Source of the DNA: Duganella flavida
Lineage (GTDB): Bacteria; Pseudomonadota; Gammaproteobacteria; Burkholderiales; Burkholderiaceae_D
Assembly (NCBI RefSeq): GCF_009857445.1
Contig: NZ_WWCN01000020.1
Location: forward strand, 34,611 to 98,610
Reading direction: 5' to 3'
Length of the DNA stretch: 64,000 bases
The position numbers and the translations under genes were made by a program. Every line of letters starts with the position of its first letter. The stretch's first letter is position 1. Below the pieces are notes generated by a model. It saw only the letters and a program-made list of their open reading frames with translations, was not told the DNA's origin and did no database searches. This document shows positions 9,416-18,507 of this stretch, in pieces.

Positions 9416-9740
9416 AAAAAGAACTTTCTAAATTAAAACCTATCACACGAGCCATAAAAGCAAGAAGCTTCTTGCCCCTCTCCTCACCGCCCACTTCTTA
9501 TCAACATGTACATTTCTGCACGCAGCCGATAACGCATTGTTAGCGGACCAAATTTGAAAGTCAAGCAGATTTGTGGGCATTTTGCTACTTTCCCACGGAT
9601 TGGTGAAAAAGCAACTCTTGATTTTGGGGAAAGGGGCGCCATCTGCGGCAAGTCGAGAAAGCGCGTAAGATGGAAAACAATTGGATATGTGCAGCGAAAT
9701 GCACATTGCATCAACCTCGAAAGCATTAGAATATAAGCGT
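9416..9740. promoter_or_regulatory. Divergent csp/clpS intergenic region with long csp leader
   Basis: No gene is seen in these 325 bases. On the minus strand TTGACT (9559-9564), a 16-base spacer and TAACAA (9537-9542) form a candidate csp promoter, so its mRNA leader would run from about 9530 to 9416. The half nearer clpS has no obvious promoter that I can defend. Confidence 0.5.
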
Positions 9741-10043
9741 ATGGCAACCAAGCAAGATACCGAAACCCTCTTGGAGCGGCAAACGCTGAAGCCGCCACCC
9801 CTGTACCAGGTGGCGTTGCTGAATGACGACTACACCCCGATGGAATTTGTGGTCGCGATCATTCAGGAGTATTTCAACAAGGATCGCGAAACCGCGACGC
9901 AGATCATGCTCAGTGTGCACCGCTACGGCAAAGGCGTGTGCGGCGTGTTCTCAAAAGATATAGCCTGTACCAAAGTGGAGTTTGTTTTAACGCATGCGCG
10001 CAAGGCAGGGCATCCCCTGCAGTGCGTGATGGAGGAAGTATGA
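9741..10043 (+). CDS. clpS: ATP-dependent Clp protease adaptor ClpS (100 aa)
   Basis: Start ATG 9741 gives 'MATKQDTETLLERQTLKPPP' and then 'YQVALLNDDYTPMEFVVAI', the ClpS core with its N-degron binding pocket. ClpS delivers N-end-rule substrates to ClpAP. The C-terminal 'GVFSKDIACTKVEFVLTHAR' is typical. The stop overlaps the clpA start (ATGA), so the two are translationally coupled, as in most proteobacteria. Confidence 0.97.
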   Translation: MATKQDTETLLERQTLKPPPLYQVALLNDDYTPMEFVVAIIQEYFNKDRETATQIMLSVHRYGKGVCGVFSKDIACTKVEFVLTHARKAGHPLQCVMEEV

Positions 10044-12346
10044 TTGCGCAGGAATTGGAAGTAAGTTTGCACATGGCGTTTGTCGAAGCCCGACAGGCGC
10101 GCCACGAATTCATCACGGTGGAGCACTTGCTGCTGGCCTTGCTGGACAACCCTTCGGCTGCCGAAGTGTTGCGCGCATGCGCCGTCAACATTGAAGATCT
10201 GCGCAAAACGCTCACTAATTTTATTGGTGACAACACCCCGACCGTGCCAGGCACGGGCGAGGTCGATACCCAGCCTACGCTCGGCTTCCAGCGCGTGATC
10301 CAGCGCGCCATCATGCACGTTCAGTCAGCTTCCAACGGCAAGAAGGAAGTCACCGGCGCCAACGTACTGGTGGCCATCTTCGGCGAGAAAGATTCGCACG
10401 CGGTGTACTACCTGCACCAGCAGGGCGTGACCCGCCTGGACGTGGTCAATTTCATTTCGCACGGCGTGCGCAAAGATCAGCAGTCGGACACCGCCAAGGC
10501 ATCCGAGGGCGTGGAAGAGGGCGCACCGGCCGGCGAAGGCCAGAGCAAGGAAAGCCCGCTCGACCAGTTCACCCAGAACCTGAACAAGTCGGCCGCCGAA
10601 GGCAAGATCGATCCGCTGATCGGCCGCGAAGAGGAAGTGGATCGCGTGATCCAGATCCTGTGCCGTCGCCGCAAGAACAATCCGCTGCTGGTGGGCGAAG
10701 CTGGTGTCGGCAAGACTGCCATCGCCGAAGGCTTGGCCTACCGCATCACCCAGGGCGACGTGCCGGAAATCCTGTCGAATGCCGTGGTGTATTCGCTGGA
10801 CATGGGCGCGCTGCTGGCCGGCACCAAGTATCGCGGTGACTTTGAACAGCGCCTGAAGGCCGTCCTCAAGCAATTGAAGGACAATCCAAACGGCATCCTG
10901 TTCATTGACGAGATCCACACCATCATCGGCGCCGGCTCGGCTTCGGGCGGCACGCTGGATGCGTCCAACCTGCTGAAACCAGCTTTGGCTAACGGCCAGC
11001 TGAAGTGCGTCGGCGCGACCACCTACACCGAGTTCCGTGGCGTGTTCGAGAAAGACCACGCGTTGAGCCGCCGCTTCCAGAAAGTGGACGTCAATGAACC
11101 GACCGTCGAGCAGACCGTGCAAATCCTGCGCGGCTTGAAGTCGCGCTTCGAAGAGCACCACGGCGTGAAATATTCGTCGTCGGCGCTGTCGACTGCGGCT
11201 GAATTGGCGGCCCGCTTCATCAACGACCGCCACCTGCCGGACAAGGCCATCGACGTCATCGACGAGGCTGGCGCTGCACAGCGCATCCTGCCGAAATCGA
11301 AGCAGAAGAAAACCATCGGCAAGACCGAGATCGAGGACATCATCTCCAAGATCGCGCGCATCCCGCCGCAAACTGTCAACCAGGACGACCGCAGCAAGCT
11401 GCAAACCATCGACCGCGATCTGCGCAACGTGGTGTTCGGCCAGGATCCTGCGATCGAAGCGCTGGCGTCGGCCATCAAGATGGCGCGTGCCGGCCTGGGC
11501 AAGACCGATAAGCCGATTGGCTCCTTCCTGTTCTCCGGTCCGACCGGCGTCGGCAAGACCGAGGTGGCCAAGCAGCTGGCCTTCATCCTCGGCATCGAGC
11601 TGGTGCGTTTCGACATGTCGGAGTACATGGAGCGTCACGCCGTGTCGCGCATGATCGGCGCGCCGCCGGGCTACGTTGGTTTCGACCAAGGCGGCCTGCT
11701 GACCGAAGCGATTACCAAGAAGCCGCACACCGTGCTGCTGCTGGACGAGATTGAAAAAGCCCACCCGGACATTTTCAACATCCTGCTGCAAGTGATGGAC
11801 CACGGCACGCTGACCGACAACAACGGCCGCAAGGCGGACTTCCGCAACGTGATCATCATCATGACCACCAATGCGGGCGCTGAATCGCTGCAGAAATCGA
11901 CCATCGGCTTCACCACCTCGAAACAGGCTGGCGACGAAATGGGCGATATCAAGCGCATGTTCACGCCGGAGTTCCGCAACCGCCTGGACGCCATCATCAG
12001 CTTCCGCGCGCTGGACGAGGAAATCATCCTGCGTGTGGTCGACAAGTTCCTGATGCAGCTGGAAGAGCAGCTGCACGAGAAGAAAGTCGAAGCGGTGTTC
12101 ACCGAGAAGCTGCGCGCCTTCCTGGGCAAGAAAGGTTTCGATCCGCTCATGGGCGCCCGCCCGATGTCGCGCCTGATCCAGGACATGATCCGCAAGGCGC
12201 TGGCCGACGAGCTGCTGTTTGGCCGCCTGGTCACCGGCGGCAAAGTGGTGGTCGACCTGGACGACAAGGACACGGTCAAGCTGGACTTCACGGAACCGCC
12301 GGATGCGGCGCCGAGCCAGCCACCGGAAACGGTCGAAGTCGAATAA
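10040..12346 (+). CDS. clpA: ATP-dependent Clp protease ATP-binding subunit ClpA (768 aa)
   Basis: ClpA unfolds substrates for ClpP. ATG 10040 overlaps the clpS stop by ATGA and gives 'MIAQELEVSLHMAFVEARQA', the N-domain that ClpS docks on; an upstream in-frame extension would run through clpS. Two AAA+ modules follow with Walker A motifs 'GEAGVGKTA' (near residue 219) and 'GPTGVGKTE' (near residue 500). The ClpP-docking loop Ile-Gly-Phe is present ('STIGFTTSK', near residue 622). Length matches E. coli ClpA. Confidence 0.97.
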   Translation: MIAQELEVSLHMAFVEARQARHEFITVEHLLLALLDNPSAAEVLRACAVNIEDLRKTLTNFIGDNTPTVPGTGEVDTQPTLGFQRVIQRAIMHVQSASNGKKEVTGANVLVAIFGEKDSHAVYYLHQQGVTRLDVVNFISHGVRKDQQSDTAKASEGVEEGAPAGEGQSKESPLDQFTQNLNKSAAEGKIDPLIGREEEVDRVIQILCRRRKNNPLLVGEAGVGKTAIAEGLAYRITQGDVPEILSNAVVYSLDMGALLAGTKYRGDFEQRLKAVLKQLKDNPNGILFIDEIHTIIGAGSASGGTLDASNLLKPALANGQLKCVGATTYTEFRGVFEKDHALSRRFQKVDVNEPTVEQTVQILRGLKSRFEEHHGVKYSSSALSTAAELAARFINDRHLPDKAIDVIDEAGAAQRILPKSKQKKTIGKTEIEDIISKIARIPPQTVNQDDRSKLQTIDRDLRNVVFGQDPAIEALASAIKMARAGLGKTDKPIGSFLFSGPTGVGKTEVAKQLAFILGIELVRFDMSEYMERHAVSRMIGAPPGYVGFDQGGLLTEAITKKPHTVLLLDEIEKAHPDIFNILLQVMDHGTLTDNNGRKADFRNVIIIMTTNAGAESLQKSTIGFTTSKQAGDEMGDIKRMFTPEFRNRLDAIISFRALDEEIILRVVDKFLMQLEEQLHEKKVEAVFTEKLRAFLGKKGFDPLMGARPMSRLIQDMIRKALADELLFGRLVTGGKVVVDLDDKDTVKLDFTEPPDAAPSQPPETVEVE

Positions 12347-12352
12347 ATACCT

Positions 12353-12379
12353 AACCCGCCACCCGGCGGGTTTTTTTTT
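12353..12379 (+). terminator. Intrinsic terminator after clpA
   Basis: AACCCGCC (12353-12360), loop ACCC, GGCGGGTT (12365-12372), then a T-run to 12379. Confidence 0.92.
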
Positions 12380-12394
12380 CGACTGCGTTTTCGT

Positions 12395-12408
12395 CTGATC
12401 TAGATCAA
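12395..12408 (+). promoter_or_regulatory. FNR/ANR-box-like palindrome before an unknown gene pair
   Basis: CTGATCTAGATCAA matches the FNR consensus TTGAT-N4-ATCAA at 9 of 10 specified bases, and TGATCTAGATCA inside it is a perfect palindrome. If it acts as a class II site at -41.5, transcription would begin near 12443, with the poor -10 AAGATT at 12431-12436. FNR-family proteins respond to low oxygen. The assignment is by eye. Confidence 0.45.
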
Positions 12409-12468
12409 CACCTCCGCAATCTGCAAGCGCAAGATTGAATCGGCATCAACACGCTTGCGGAGGATGTG

Positions 12469-14196
12469 ATGATCGATTATTTCGGCCACCTGGCCGTGCT
12501 GGACGAGTTGCACGCGCAGTTAAGGCTCGCCGCCTACAGCACCCCGGACGAACAAAAGGCGCAGACGCGCATCCTGGATGCGCTGGCGCGCGACGGTGAT
12601 CTGGCCTGTCTCGGCGCGCTGACCGACCATCTGCTGGCGCATGCTGCCAGCGATGGCAGCGAGCTGGACATGCTGCAAACCGCCGCCGATTTGTGGCGCG
12701 AAGGGCAGGACATCTACGGCGACGTTACCGCAGCCCGAGCGGCCCTGGAATCGGCACTGACCGCGCCGGGCGCACCCGATGCATTGGCCAAGTTCCAGCA
12801 AGCTAACGCGCTGCTGACCGGGCTGGAACAGCGCGCCACCGAGGTCATCAACGCAGCCATGGCCTTGCCGGCGCAAATGTCGCCGCCGCGCTATTTGCCG
12901 CGCCACCCGCGCCAGGCGGACCAGAAAACTGCCGAGTGGAACTGGGGCGACCTGTTTCTGGCCCGCCGCACCGACGCTTTCGTGCGCAACCTTGCCGCAG
13001 CAGGGCGCGATAGTGCTACCCGCGCCTTTGCCTTCGGCGCGCTGGCCGGCTACGGCGGCAATCTGGCTGGTAGCGCCTACCAGTCGCGCACCGTGGGCGG
13101 CCCGCGCCGCGCTCATCCGTACCGCGACCGGCTGGCCAAGTATGCCGGCGGCGGCTGGCTGCGCGAGCACCGGCCCGGTTTGCCGCCGCTGAAGAAGCTG
13201 GCGCAGATGCTGCGCTGGGGCGCGCCGGCCCTGGCGCCGCAATTGCCGCCGCATATCGCCCAACTGCTGACCGATACGCTGAGCGCCACCTACGATCTGC
13301 GCGTTACCGCAGCGCTGCCGGATCTGCAAACCGGCTACCAGCGCTTGCTGCGTCACATCGAATTGCTGGCGGTGTTCGAGCTGCCTGCCTCGCCTGCGCC
13401 GCTGGCCATCGCGCTGGAAATCCGCAAGGCTGCCAATCCCGATGCCTTCCCGCCGCTGGTGGCCGTCGTCAAGCCAACCGGAACCGGCGCTGCGCCACCC
13501 GGCGGCAGTCCCGGCACCAAGTCGGACAGCGAGGAAACCAAGAGCAAGACCTGCTGGGAAGGCTTGCTGATCGTGCTGGCCGTGATCGGGATTGTCTTGC
13601 TGTGTATCGCCACGGCCGGCGCGGCGTGCGGCGCCGGCTCGCCTAAACAAGATCCCAGCCACCCCGATCCTCAGCCTGGCACCAACAGCCAGGCGCTGAC
13701 GGCGTTTTCCGCTACCGACGAGGCGGTCCACATCTGCGATGTGCTGGAGCAGTTGCAGCACTATCTGTGGCAAAGCTTTTCCGACGCGGCCGATTATCTG
13801 GCCGTGTTCGGCATCATCTACCCGAACGAATTGCAACTGCTACAGCCGGTCCACGCGCCGTTTACCTCGGCGCCGCCATCGTCGCCGTTCCCGCACCGCG
13901 CCCTGGCACGCGCCAATGCCGGCTACGAAGTCGCGCCGGCCACCCCCATCGAGCATAGCGCGGGTGGGCCGGCGCCTTATCCTGCATCGGCGACGCCGGC
14001 CGCTTATGTCGCCAGCGCGGCGCATATTTCCCTGTCGCTGTGGCAGCAACTGGTGCGCGGCGATACCGACAGCTTCAATCTCGACATGGATGCCGACCGC
14101 GACAATCACCACCACTGCTGGGACATCACCGCCGGCTCCATCAACGACGACCCGGTGCCCGAAGTGGCGCTGGCCTATCCGCAAACCGCTGCCTGA
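12469..14196 (+). CDS. Unrecognised protein with one central transmembrane segment (575 aa)
   Basis: ATG 12469 has GCGGAGG 5 bases upstream and is preferred to GTG 12466. Residues 1-125 are helical and Ala/Leu-rich. A distinctive block near residues 150-235 contains 'EWNWGDLFLARRTDAFVR', 'FAFGALAGYGGNLAGSAY' and 'TVGGPRRAHPYRDRLAKYAG'. One strong membrane segment (about 363-388, 'GLLIVLAVIGIVLLCIATAG') splits the protein, followed by a Pro-rich linker and a C-terminal part with His/Asp clusters ('DADRDNHHHCWDITAGS'). There is no signal peptide. I do not recognise the family. The next gene starts 9 bases on and is probably a partner. Confidence 0.7.
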   Translation: MIDYFGHLAVLDELHAQLRLAAYSTPDEQKAQTRILDALARDGDLACLGALTDHLLAHAASDGSELDMLQTAADLWREGQDIYGDVTAARAALESALTAPGAPDALAKFQQANALLTGLEQRATEVINAAMALPAQMSPPRYLPRHPRQADQKTAEWNWGDLFLARRTDAFVRNLAAAGRDSATRAFAFGALAGYGGNLAGSAYQSRTVGGPRRAHPYRDRLAKYAGGGWLREHRPGLPPLKKLAQMLRWGAPALAPQLPPHIAQLLTDTLSATYDLRVTAALPDLQTGYQRLLRHIELLAVFELPASPAPLAIALEIRKAANPDAFPPLVAVVKPTGTGAAPPGGSPGTKSDSEETKSKTCWEGLLIVLAVIGIVLLCIATAGAACGAGSPKQDPSHPDPQPGTNSQALTAFSATDEAVHICDVLEQLQHYLWQSFSDAADYLAVFGIIYPNELQLLQPVHAPFTSAPPSSPFPHRALARANAGYEVAPATPIEHSAGGPAPYPASATPAAYVASAAHISLSLWQQLVRGDTDSFNLDMDADRDNHHHCWDITAGSINDDPVPEVALAYPQTAA

Positions 14197-14205
14197 GGAG
14201 CTGTC

Positions 14206-15123
14206 ATGGACCGCGACGATGATATCGACACCTCTCACCCGTGGCTGGTGATCCCGTACTTCAACGGCGACGAAGGCCGCGCCTCGCAGCGGCCGCTGAG
14301 CAAGGTGTCGCCGCCGGTGACCAGCTGGCTGTGCCCATCCATCCATGTGCAGGGCGTCAACTACAGCACGCCGCCGGGCACTTATCTGCCGGATGAACCG
14401 TTGGAAATCAGTATCGACGTCGACAACCGTGGCGTACCGAATGCGCAGGTCAAGCTGCAAGTGTACTGGTCGGATCCGTCCACCGGCTTTGCCAGCCAGC
14501 AGTTGATCCTCACCGCCAGCAAGCCGGTAGCGGGGCGCGCGGTAACCGGCCCCACCCGCTTCCCGCCGATGATCTGGACGCCGGACAAGGCCAGCATCCC
14601 GCCGCATTTCTGCCTGCTGGTACGCGCCAGCAGCACGCCGCCAGAGCCGGACCCCGGCCCGCTGGCGCCATCGCCGATGGACAACCGCCACTGGGCCCAG
14701 TACAACTTGCAATCGACCACACTGAGCGCCGCAGGTGGCAAGGACTTCGTGTTCTGGGCCGGCAATCCGGCGCTGGAAGCGGGCGCTTATTCGGTCACCG
14801 CGCTGCCGGTGTCGGAGCAGGTGCTGCAGCAGATGGCGCGCGTGGTGCGGGCCGAGCCGGTGCCGGTGCGGCGTCAACAACTAAGCTTGCATCGCGCCAC
14901 CGATCCCGCCATACGGCGCACGGGCGAGGCCAGCATGGTGCTGGAGCTGGCGCGCGGCGAACGGCAAGCGCTAGTGCTAGGGGCGCACGACTTGCATCTC
15001 GCACCGCAGCAGTTCACCGCCGTCGAAGTGCTGCAGTCGCGCGTCGGCCATGAGCCCACCGGCAGCATCGGCGTGGTGCTGTTTGGGCATGTGCATGAAA
15101 CTTGTGGAAGACGCCGCCGATAA
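14206..15123 (+). CDS. Unrecognised beta-rich protein, possible CARDB/Ig-like domain (305 aa)
   Basis: Start ATG 14206 follows GAGGAGCTGTC, a strong ribosome-binding site. The region near residues 50-95 ('LPDEPLEISIDVDNRGVPNA' then 'QVKLQVYWSDPS') looks like a CARDB or Ig-like fold, where paired strands carry the N-R-G turn. No signal peptide, membrane segment or catalytic motif is visible. The end 'SIGVVLFGHVHETCGRRRR' stops abruptly with a basic tail, so a small C-terminal frameshift is possible. Only 9 bases separate it from the preceding gene; co-expression is likely. Function unknown. Confidence 0.65.
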   Translation: MDRDDDIDTSHPWLVIPYFNGDEGRASQRPLSKVSPPVTSWLCPSIHVQGVNYSTPPGTYLPDEPLEISIDVDNRGVPNAQVKLQVYWSDPSTGFASQQLILTASKPVAGRAVTGPTRFPPMIWTPDKASIPPHFCLLVRASSTPPEPDPGPLAPSPMDNRHWAQYNLQSTTLSAAGGKDFVFWAGNPALEAGAYSVTALPVSEQVLQQMARVVRAEPVPVRRQQLSLHRATDPAIRRTGEASMVLELARGERQALVLGAHDLHLAPQQFTAVEVLQSRVGHEPTGSIGVVLFGHVHETCGRRRR

Positions 15124-15189
15124 TTTTTCCCGGCAGGGGCAAGCTGTGCCAGAATTGTCGATCCATTTGACAACTTCTGACACTGTCCC

Positions 15190-18100
15190 ATGAACCTGTC
15201 TCGCCCGCTTGCCTTGCTGCTGATGTCCGCCGGTCTGCTGTCCACCGCCCACGCTGCCGACGCTTACTACCGTTATCCCGCCATCCGTGGCGACGCTGTG
15301 GTCTTCACCGCCGAAGGCGACTTGTGGAAGACCAGCGCCCACGGCGGCCAGGCCCAGCGCCTGACCACCCATCCCTCCGCCGAAACCAACGCCGCCATCT
15401 CGCCGGACGGCCAGTGGCTGGCCTTCTCGGCCTCATACGAAGGCGCGCAGGAAGCCTACGTGATGCCGCTGGCTGGCGGCCTGCCCAAGCGCATCACGTT
15501 TGAAAACGGCGCCGTTACGGTGCTGGGCTGGAGTGCGCAGGGCGAGGTGCTGGTTAGCATGGCTGGCAGCACGGGGCCGGGCCGCAGCCTGGTGATCGCC
15601 GCTGTCAAGCCGGGCGACCTGCAGCGCCGCATCTTCCCGCTGTCCGACGCCAACGATGCGGTACTGGACGATGCCGGCAAGACCCTGTACTTCACCCGCA
15701 ACGGCCTCGCGCTGACCAACGATAACGTCAAAGCCTATCGCGGCGGCGCGCACGCGCAGCTGTGGCGCTACGATGTGAGCGGCAATACGGAAGCGTTGCA
15801 GCTGCTGGCTTCCGATAACGGCAACAACAAGCGTCCGATGTGGTGGCAGGGACGTCTCTACTTCATCAGCGACCGCAGTGGCTCGGACAATCTGTGGACC
15901 ATGGCCGCCGACGGCAGCGACGCGCGCCAGCTCACGCAACACAAGGACTGGGATGTGCGCAACGCTGCGCTGGGCGACGGCCGCATCGTCTACCAGCTGG
16001 GCGCAGACCTGCATGTGCTGGACCTCGCCGGCGGCAAGGACGAACAGCTGGCCATCAACCTTGTCTCCGATTTCGACCAGCAGCGCACGCGCCAGATTCG
16101 CTCGCCGCTGGATAGCCTGACCAACGTGCAAATCGCTGGCAAGCAGGAACGCATCGTACTGACCGCGCGTGGCCGTGTCAGCGTGGCCGGCACCGGCGCT
16201 CAGCGCCGCGTGGAGATCGCCATACCGGAAGGCGCGCGCGCACGCCAGGCGGTGTTCAGCCATGACGACAAATTTATCTACGCGATTGTCGACAGCAGCG
16301 GCGAAAACGAAATCTGGAAATTCGCCGCCGATGGTTCCGGCAAGGGCGAGCAGCTGACCAAGGACGGCAACAACCACCGCTGGCAGTTGTACCCATCGCC
16401 GGACGGCCGCTGGCTGGGCCACACCGACAAGAAGGGCCGCTTCTGGCTATTGGATCTCGCCACCAAGGCCAATACCGTGATCGACGATGCGGGCAAGAGC
16501 GGCCTTGGCGAGTACGACGAAATCGCATGGTCTGCGGATAGCAAAAACCTCGCACTGGTGCGCGCCGCCAGCACCGAGCAGCGCAACCAGATTGGCCTCT
16601 ATAGCATCGACAGCAAGCAGCTGGCCTTCGTCACCAGTGACCGTTACACTTCGCGCTCGCCGGTGTTTTCGCCGGATGGCAAATGGCTGTACTTCCTCTC
16701 GGCCCGCAACTTCCAGCTGGCGAACGGCTCGCCGTGGGGCGACCGCAATATGGGCCCGGTGTTCGACAAGCGTACCGGCATCTACGCACTGGCGCTGCAA
16801 GCGGAGAACCGCTTTCCGTTCAAGCCTGACGATGAACTGAGCAAGCCAGGCGACAAGCCGGCCGAAGGCGCGACTGAGCAGGCGGCGGAGAAGGCAGCCG
16901 AAAAAGCCGTCGCCAAAGCCGCGCCGAAAGCTGCTGCCAAAGGCTCGCCATCCATCGTCTACGCCGGATTGGCGGACCGCCTGTATGAAGTGCCGCTGGC
17001 CGCCGGTAACTACCGTGCGCTGCAAATGGACGACAAGCGCCTGTACTTCCTCGATGCCGATGGCAGCGATGGCAAGGCCAATCTGAAAACGCTGGCCATC
17101 GCCAGCAACGGCCCGCAGCCCGAAGTGTTTGTAGCCGGTGTGCGCGAGTACGACCTGTCGCTGGACCGCAAGCATGTGTACTACCGCACCTTCGCCAGTG
17201 GCGCTGGCGAGATGCTGGTGGTGGACGCTGGCGCCAAAGCGCCAACGGATGTCACCAAGGCCAAGATCAAAGTAGACGACTGGACCTTTACTTCGAATCC
17301 GCGTCTCGAATGGAAGCAGATGTTCAATGACGCATGGCGCATGCACCGCGACTTCCTGTACGACGTGAAGATGCGCGGCGCCGACTGGCCCGCAGTGCGT
17401 GCCAAATACGCGCCGCTGGTGGATCGCGTCACCGACCGCGCGGAACTGGACGATTTACTGGGCATGATGATTAGTGAAGTAGGCGCGCTGCACTCGCAGA
17501 TTCGTCCCGGCGACATTCGCCGCTCCGCACCGGAAGGCACGCCAGCCGGTTTGGGTGCGCTGCTGGCGCGCACCGCAGACGGCTACCGCGTGGACCACAT
17601 CTACGCCAGCGAACCGGAACTGCCATCGCAACGCGGCCCGCTGGCGCAAGCCGGCGTTGATGTGAAAGAGGGCGACATCATCACCGCTGTCAACGGCAAG
17701 CCAGTGCTGGAAGCGCGCGACATCGCCGACCTGCTGCTCAATCAAGCGGACAAACAAGTGCTGCTGCAGGTGAAGCGCAAAGCAGAATCGCGTTCCGTCA
17801 TCGTGCTGCCGGTGAACATGGCGCGCCAGACGGCGCTGCGCTACAGCGACTGGGAGCAATCGCGCGCGCAGCAAGTGGAAGCGGCATCCAAAGGCCGCAT
17901 CGGCTACCTGCACTTGCGAGCGATGGGACCAAACGACATCGCCTCCTTCGCGCGCGACTTCTACGCCAATGTGAATCGCGATGGCCTGATCATCGACGTC
18001 CGCCGCAACAACGGCGGCAATATCGACAGCTGGATTATCGAGAAGCTGCTGCGCAAGGCGTGGGCGTTCTGGGCGCCGCCGGGCGTGGCGCCGTCGCCGA

Positions 18101-18498
18101 ATATGCAGAACACCTTCCGTGGCCACCTGGTGGTGCTGATCGACGAATACACCTACTCGGACGGCGAGACTTTCGCAGCCGGCATCAAGTCGCTCGGCCT
18201 TGCACCGCTGATCGGCAAGCGCACTGCCGGTGCCGGTGTCTGGCTCAGTGATAACAACCGCCTGAGCGACAACGGCATGGCGCGCGTGGCCGAGATGGGG
18301 CAGTTCAACACCGAAGACGGCCAATGGCTGATTGAAGGCGTGGGCGTGTCGCCAGATGTGGTGGTCGACAACCTGCCGCACGCCACCTACCAGGGGCAGG
18401 ACCGCCAACTGGAAGTGGCGCTGCAACTGCTGGAAAAAACGCTGAAAGAAAAACCAGTCAAACCGTATCAACCGCAGGTGATCCCTGCACGGCAATAA
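15190..18498 (+). CDS. Tricorn-like S41 peptidase, exported (1102 aa)
   Basis: A signal peptide ends in 'LLSTAHA', indicating a periplasmic or secreted location, unlike archaeal tricorn. The N-terminal half has PD40/beta-propeller repeats ('ISPDGQWLAFSASYEGAQEA', 'FSPDGKWLYFLSARN'). After an Ala/Lys-rich linker (about 550-580) come the tricorn C1 region, a PDZ segment ('VKEGDIITAVNGKPVLEARD') and the S41 protease domain. The nucleophile region 'YTYSDGETFA' keeps the Ser-Asp pair of tricorn; 'EVGALHSQIRPGD' is the likely His region. It probably trims peptides. A near neighbour of the same family follows after 9 bases. Confidence 0.88.
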   Translation: MNLSRPLALLLMSAGLLSTAHAADAYYRYPAIRGDAVVFTAEGDLWKTSAHGGQAQRLTTHPSAETNAAISPDGQWLAFSASYEGAQEAYVMPLAGGLPKRITFENGAVTVLGWSAQGEVLVSMAGSTGPGRSLVIAAVKPGDLQRRIFPLSDANDAVLDDAGKTLYFTRNGLALTNDNVKAYRGGAHAQLWRYDVSGNTEALQLLASDNGNNKRPMWWQGRLYFISDRSGSDNLWTMAADGSDARQLTQHKDWDVRNAALGDGRIVYQLGADLHVLDLAGGKDEQLAINLVSDFDQQRTRQIRSPLDSLTNVQIAGKQERIVLTARGRVSVAGTGAQRRVEIAIPEGARARQAVFSHDDKFIYAIVDSSGENEIWKFAADGSGKGEQLTKDGNNHRWQLYPSPDGRWLGHTDKKGRFWLLDLATKANTVIDDAGKSGLGEYDEIAWSADSKNLALVRAASTEQRNQIGLYSIDSKQLAFVTSDRYTSRSPVFSPDGKWLYFLSARNFQLANGSPWGDRNMGPVFDKRTGIYALALQAENRFPFKPDDELSKPGDKPAEGATEQAAEKAAEKAVAKAAPKAAAKGSPSIVYAGLADRLYEVPLAAGNYRALQMDDKRLYFLDADGSDGKANLKTLAIASNGPQPEVFVAGVREYDLSLDRKHVYYRTFASGAGEMLVVDAGAKAPTDVTKAKIKVDDWTFTSNPRLEWKQMFNDAWRMHRDFLYDVKMRGADWPAVRAKYAPLVDRVTDRAELDDLLGMMISEVGALHSQIRPGDIRRSAPEGTPAGLGALLARTADGYRVDHIYASEPELPSQRGPLAQAGVDVKEGDIITAVNGKPVLEARDIADLLLNQADKQVLLQVKRKAESRSVIVLPVNMARQTALRYSDWEQSRAQQVEAASKGRIGYLHLRAMGPNDIASFARDFYANVNRDGLIIDVRRNNGGNIDSWIIEKLLRKAWAFWAPPGVAPSPNMQNTFRGHLVVLIDEYTYSDGETFAAGIKSLGLAPLIGKRTAGAGVWLSDNNRLSDNGMARVAEMGQFNTEDGQWLIEGVGVSPDVVVDNLPHATYQGQDRQLEVALQLLEKTLKEKPVKPYQPQVIPARQ

Positions 18499-18507
18499 GG
18501 AGGCTGT

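Noticed and set aside
15124..15189. Possible C-terminal frameshift of the beta-rich gene into the following gap
   Set aside because: Only 66 bases remain before the next gene and no continuation of the domain is visible there.
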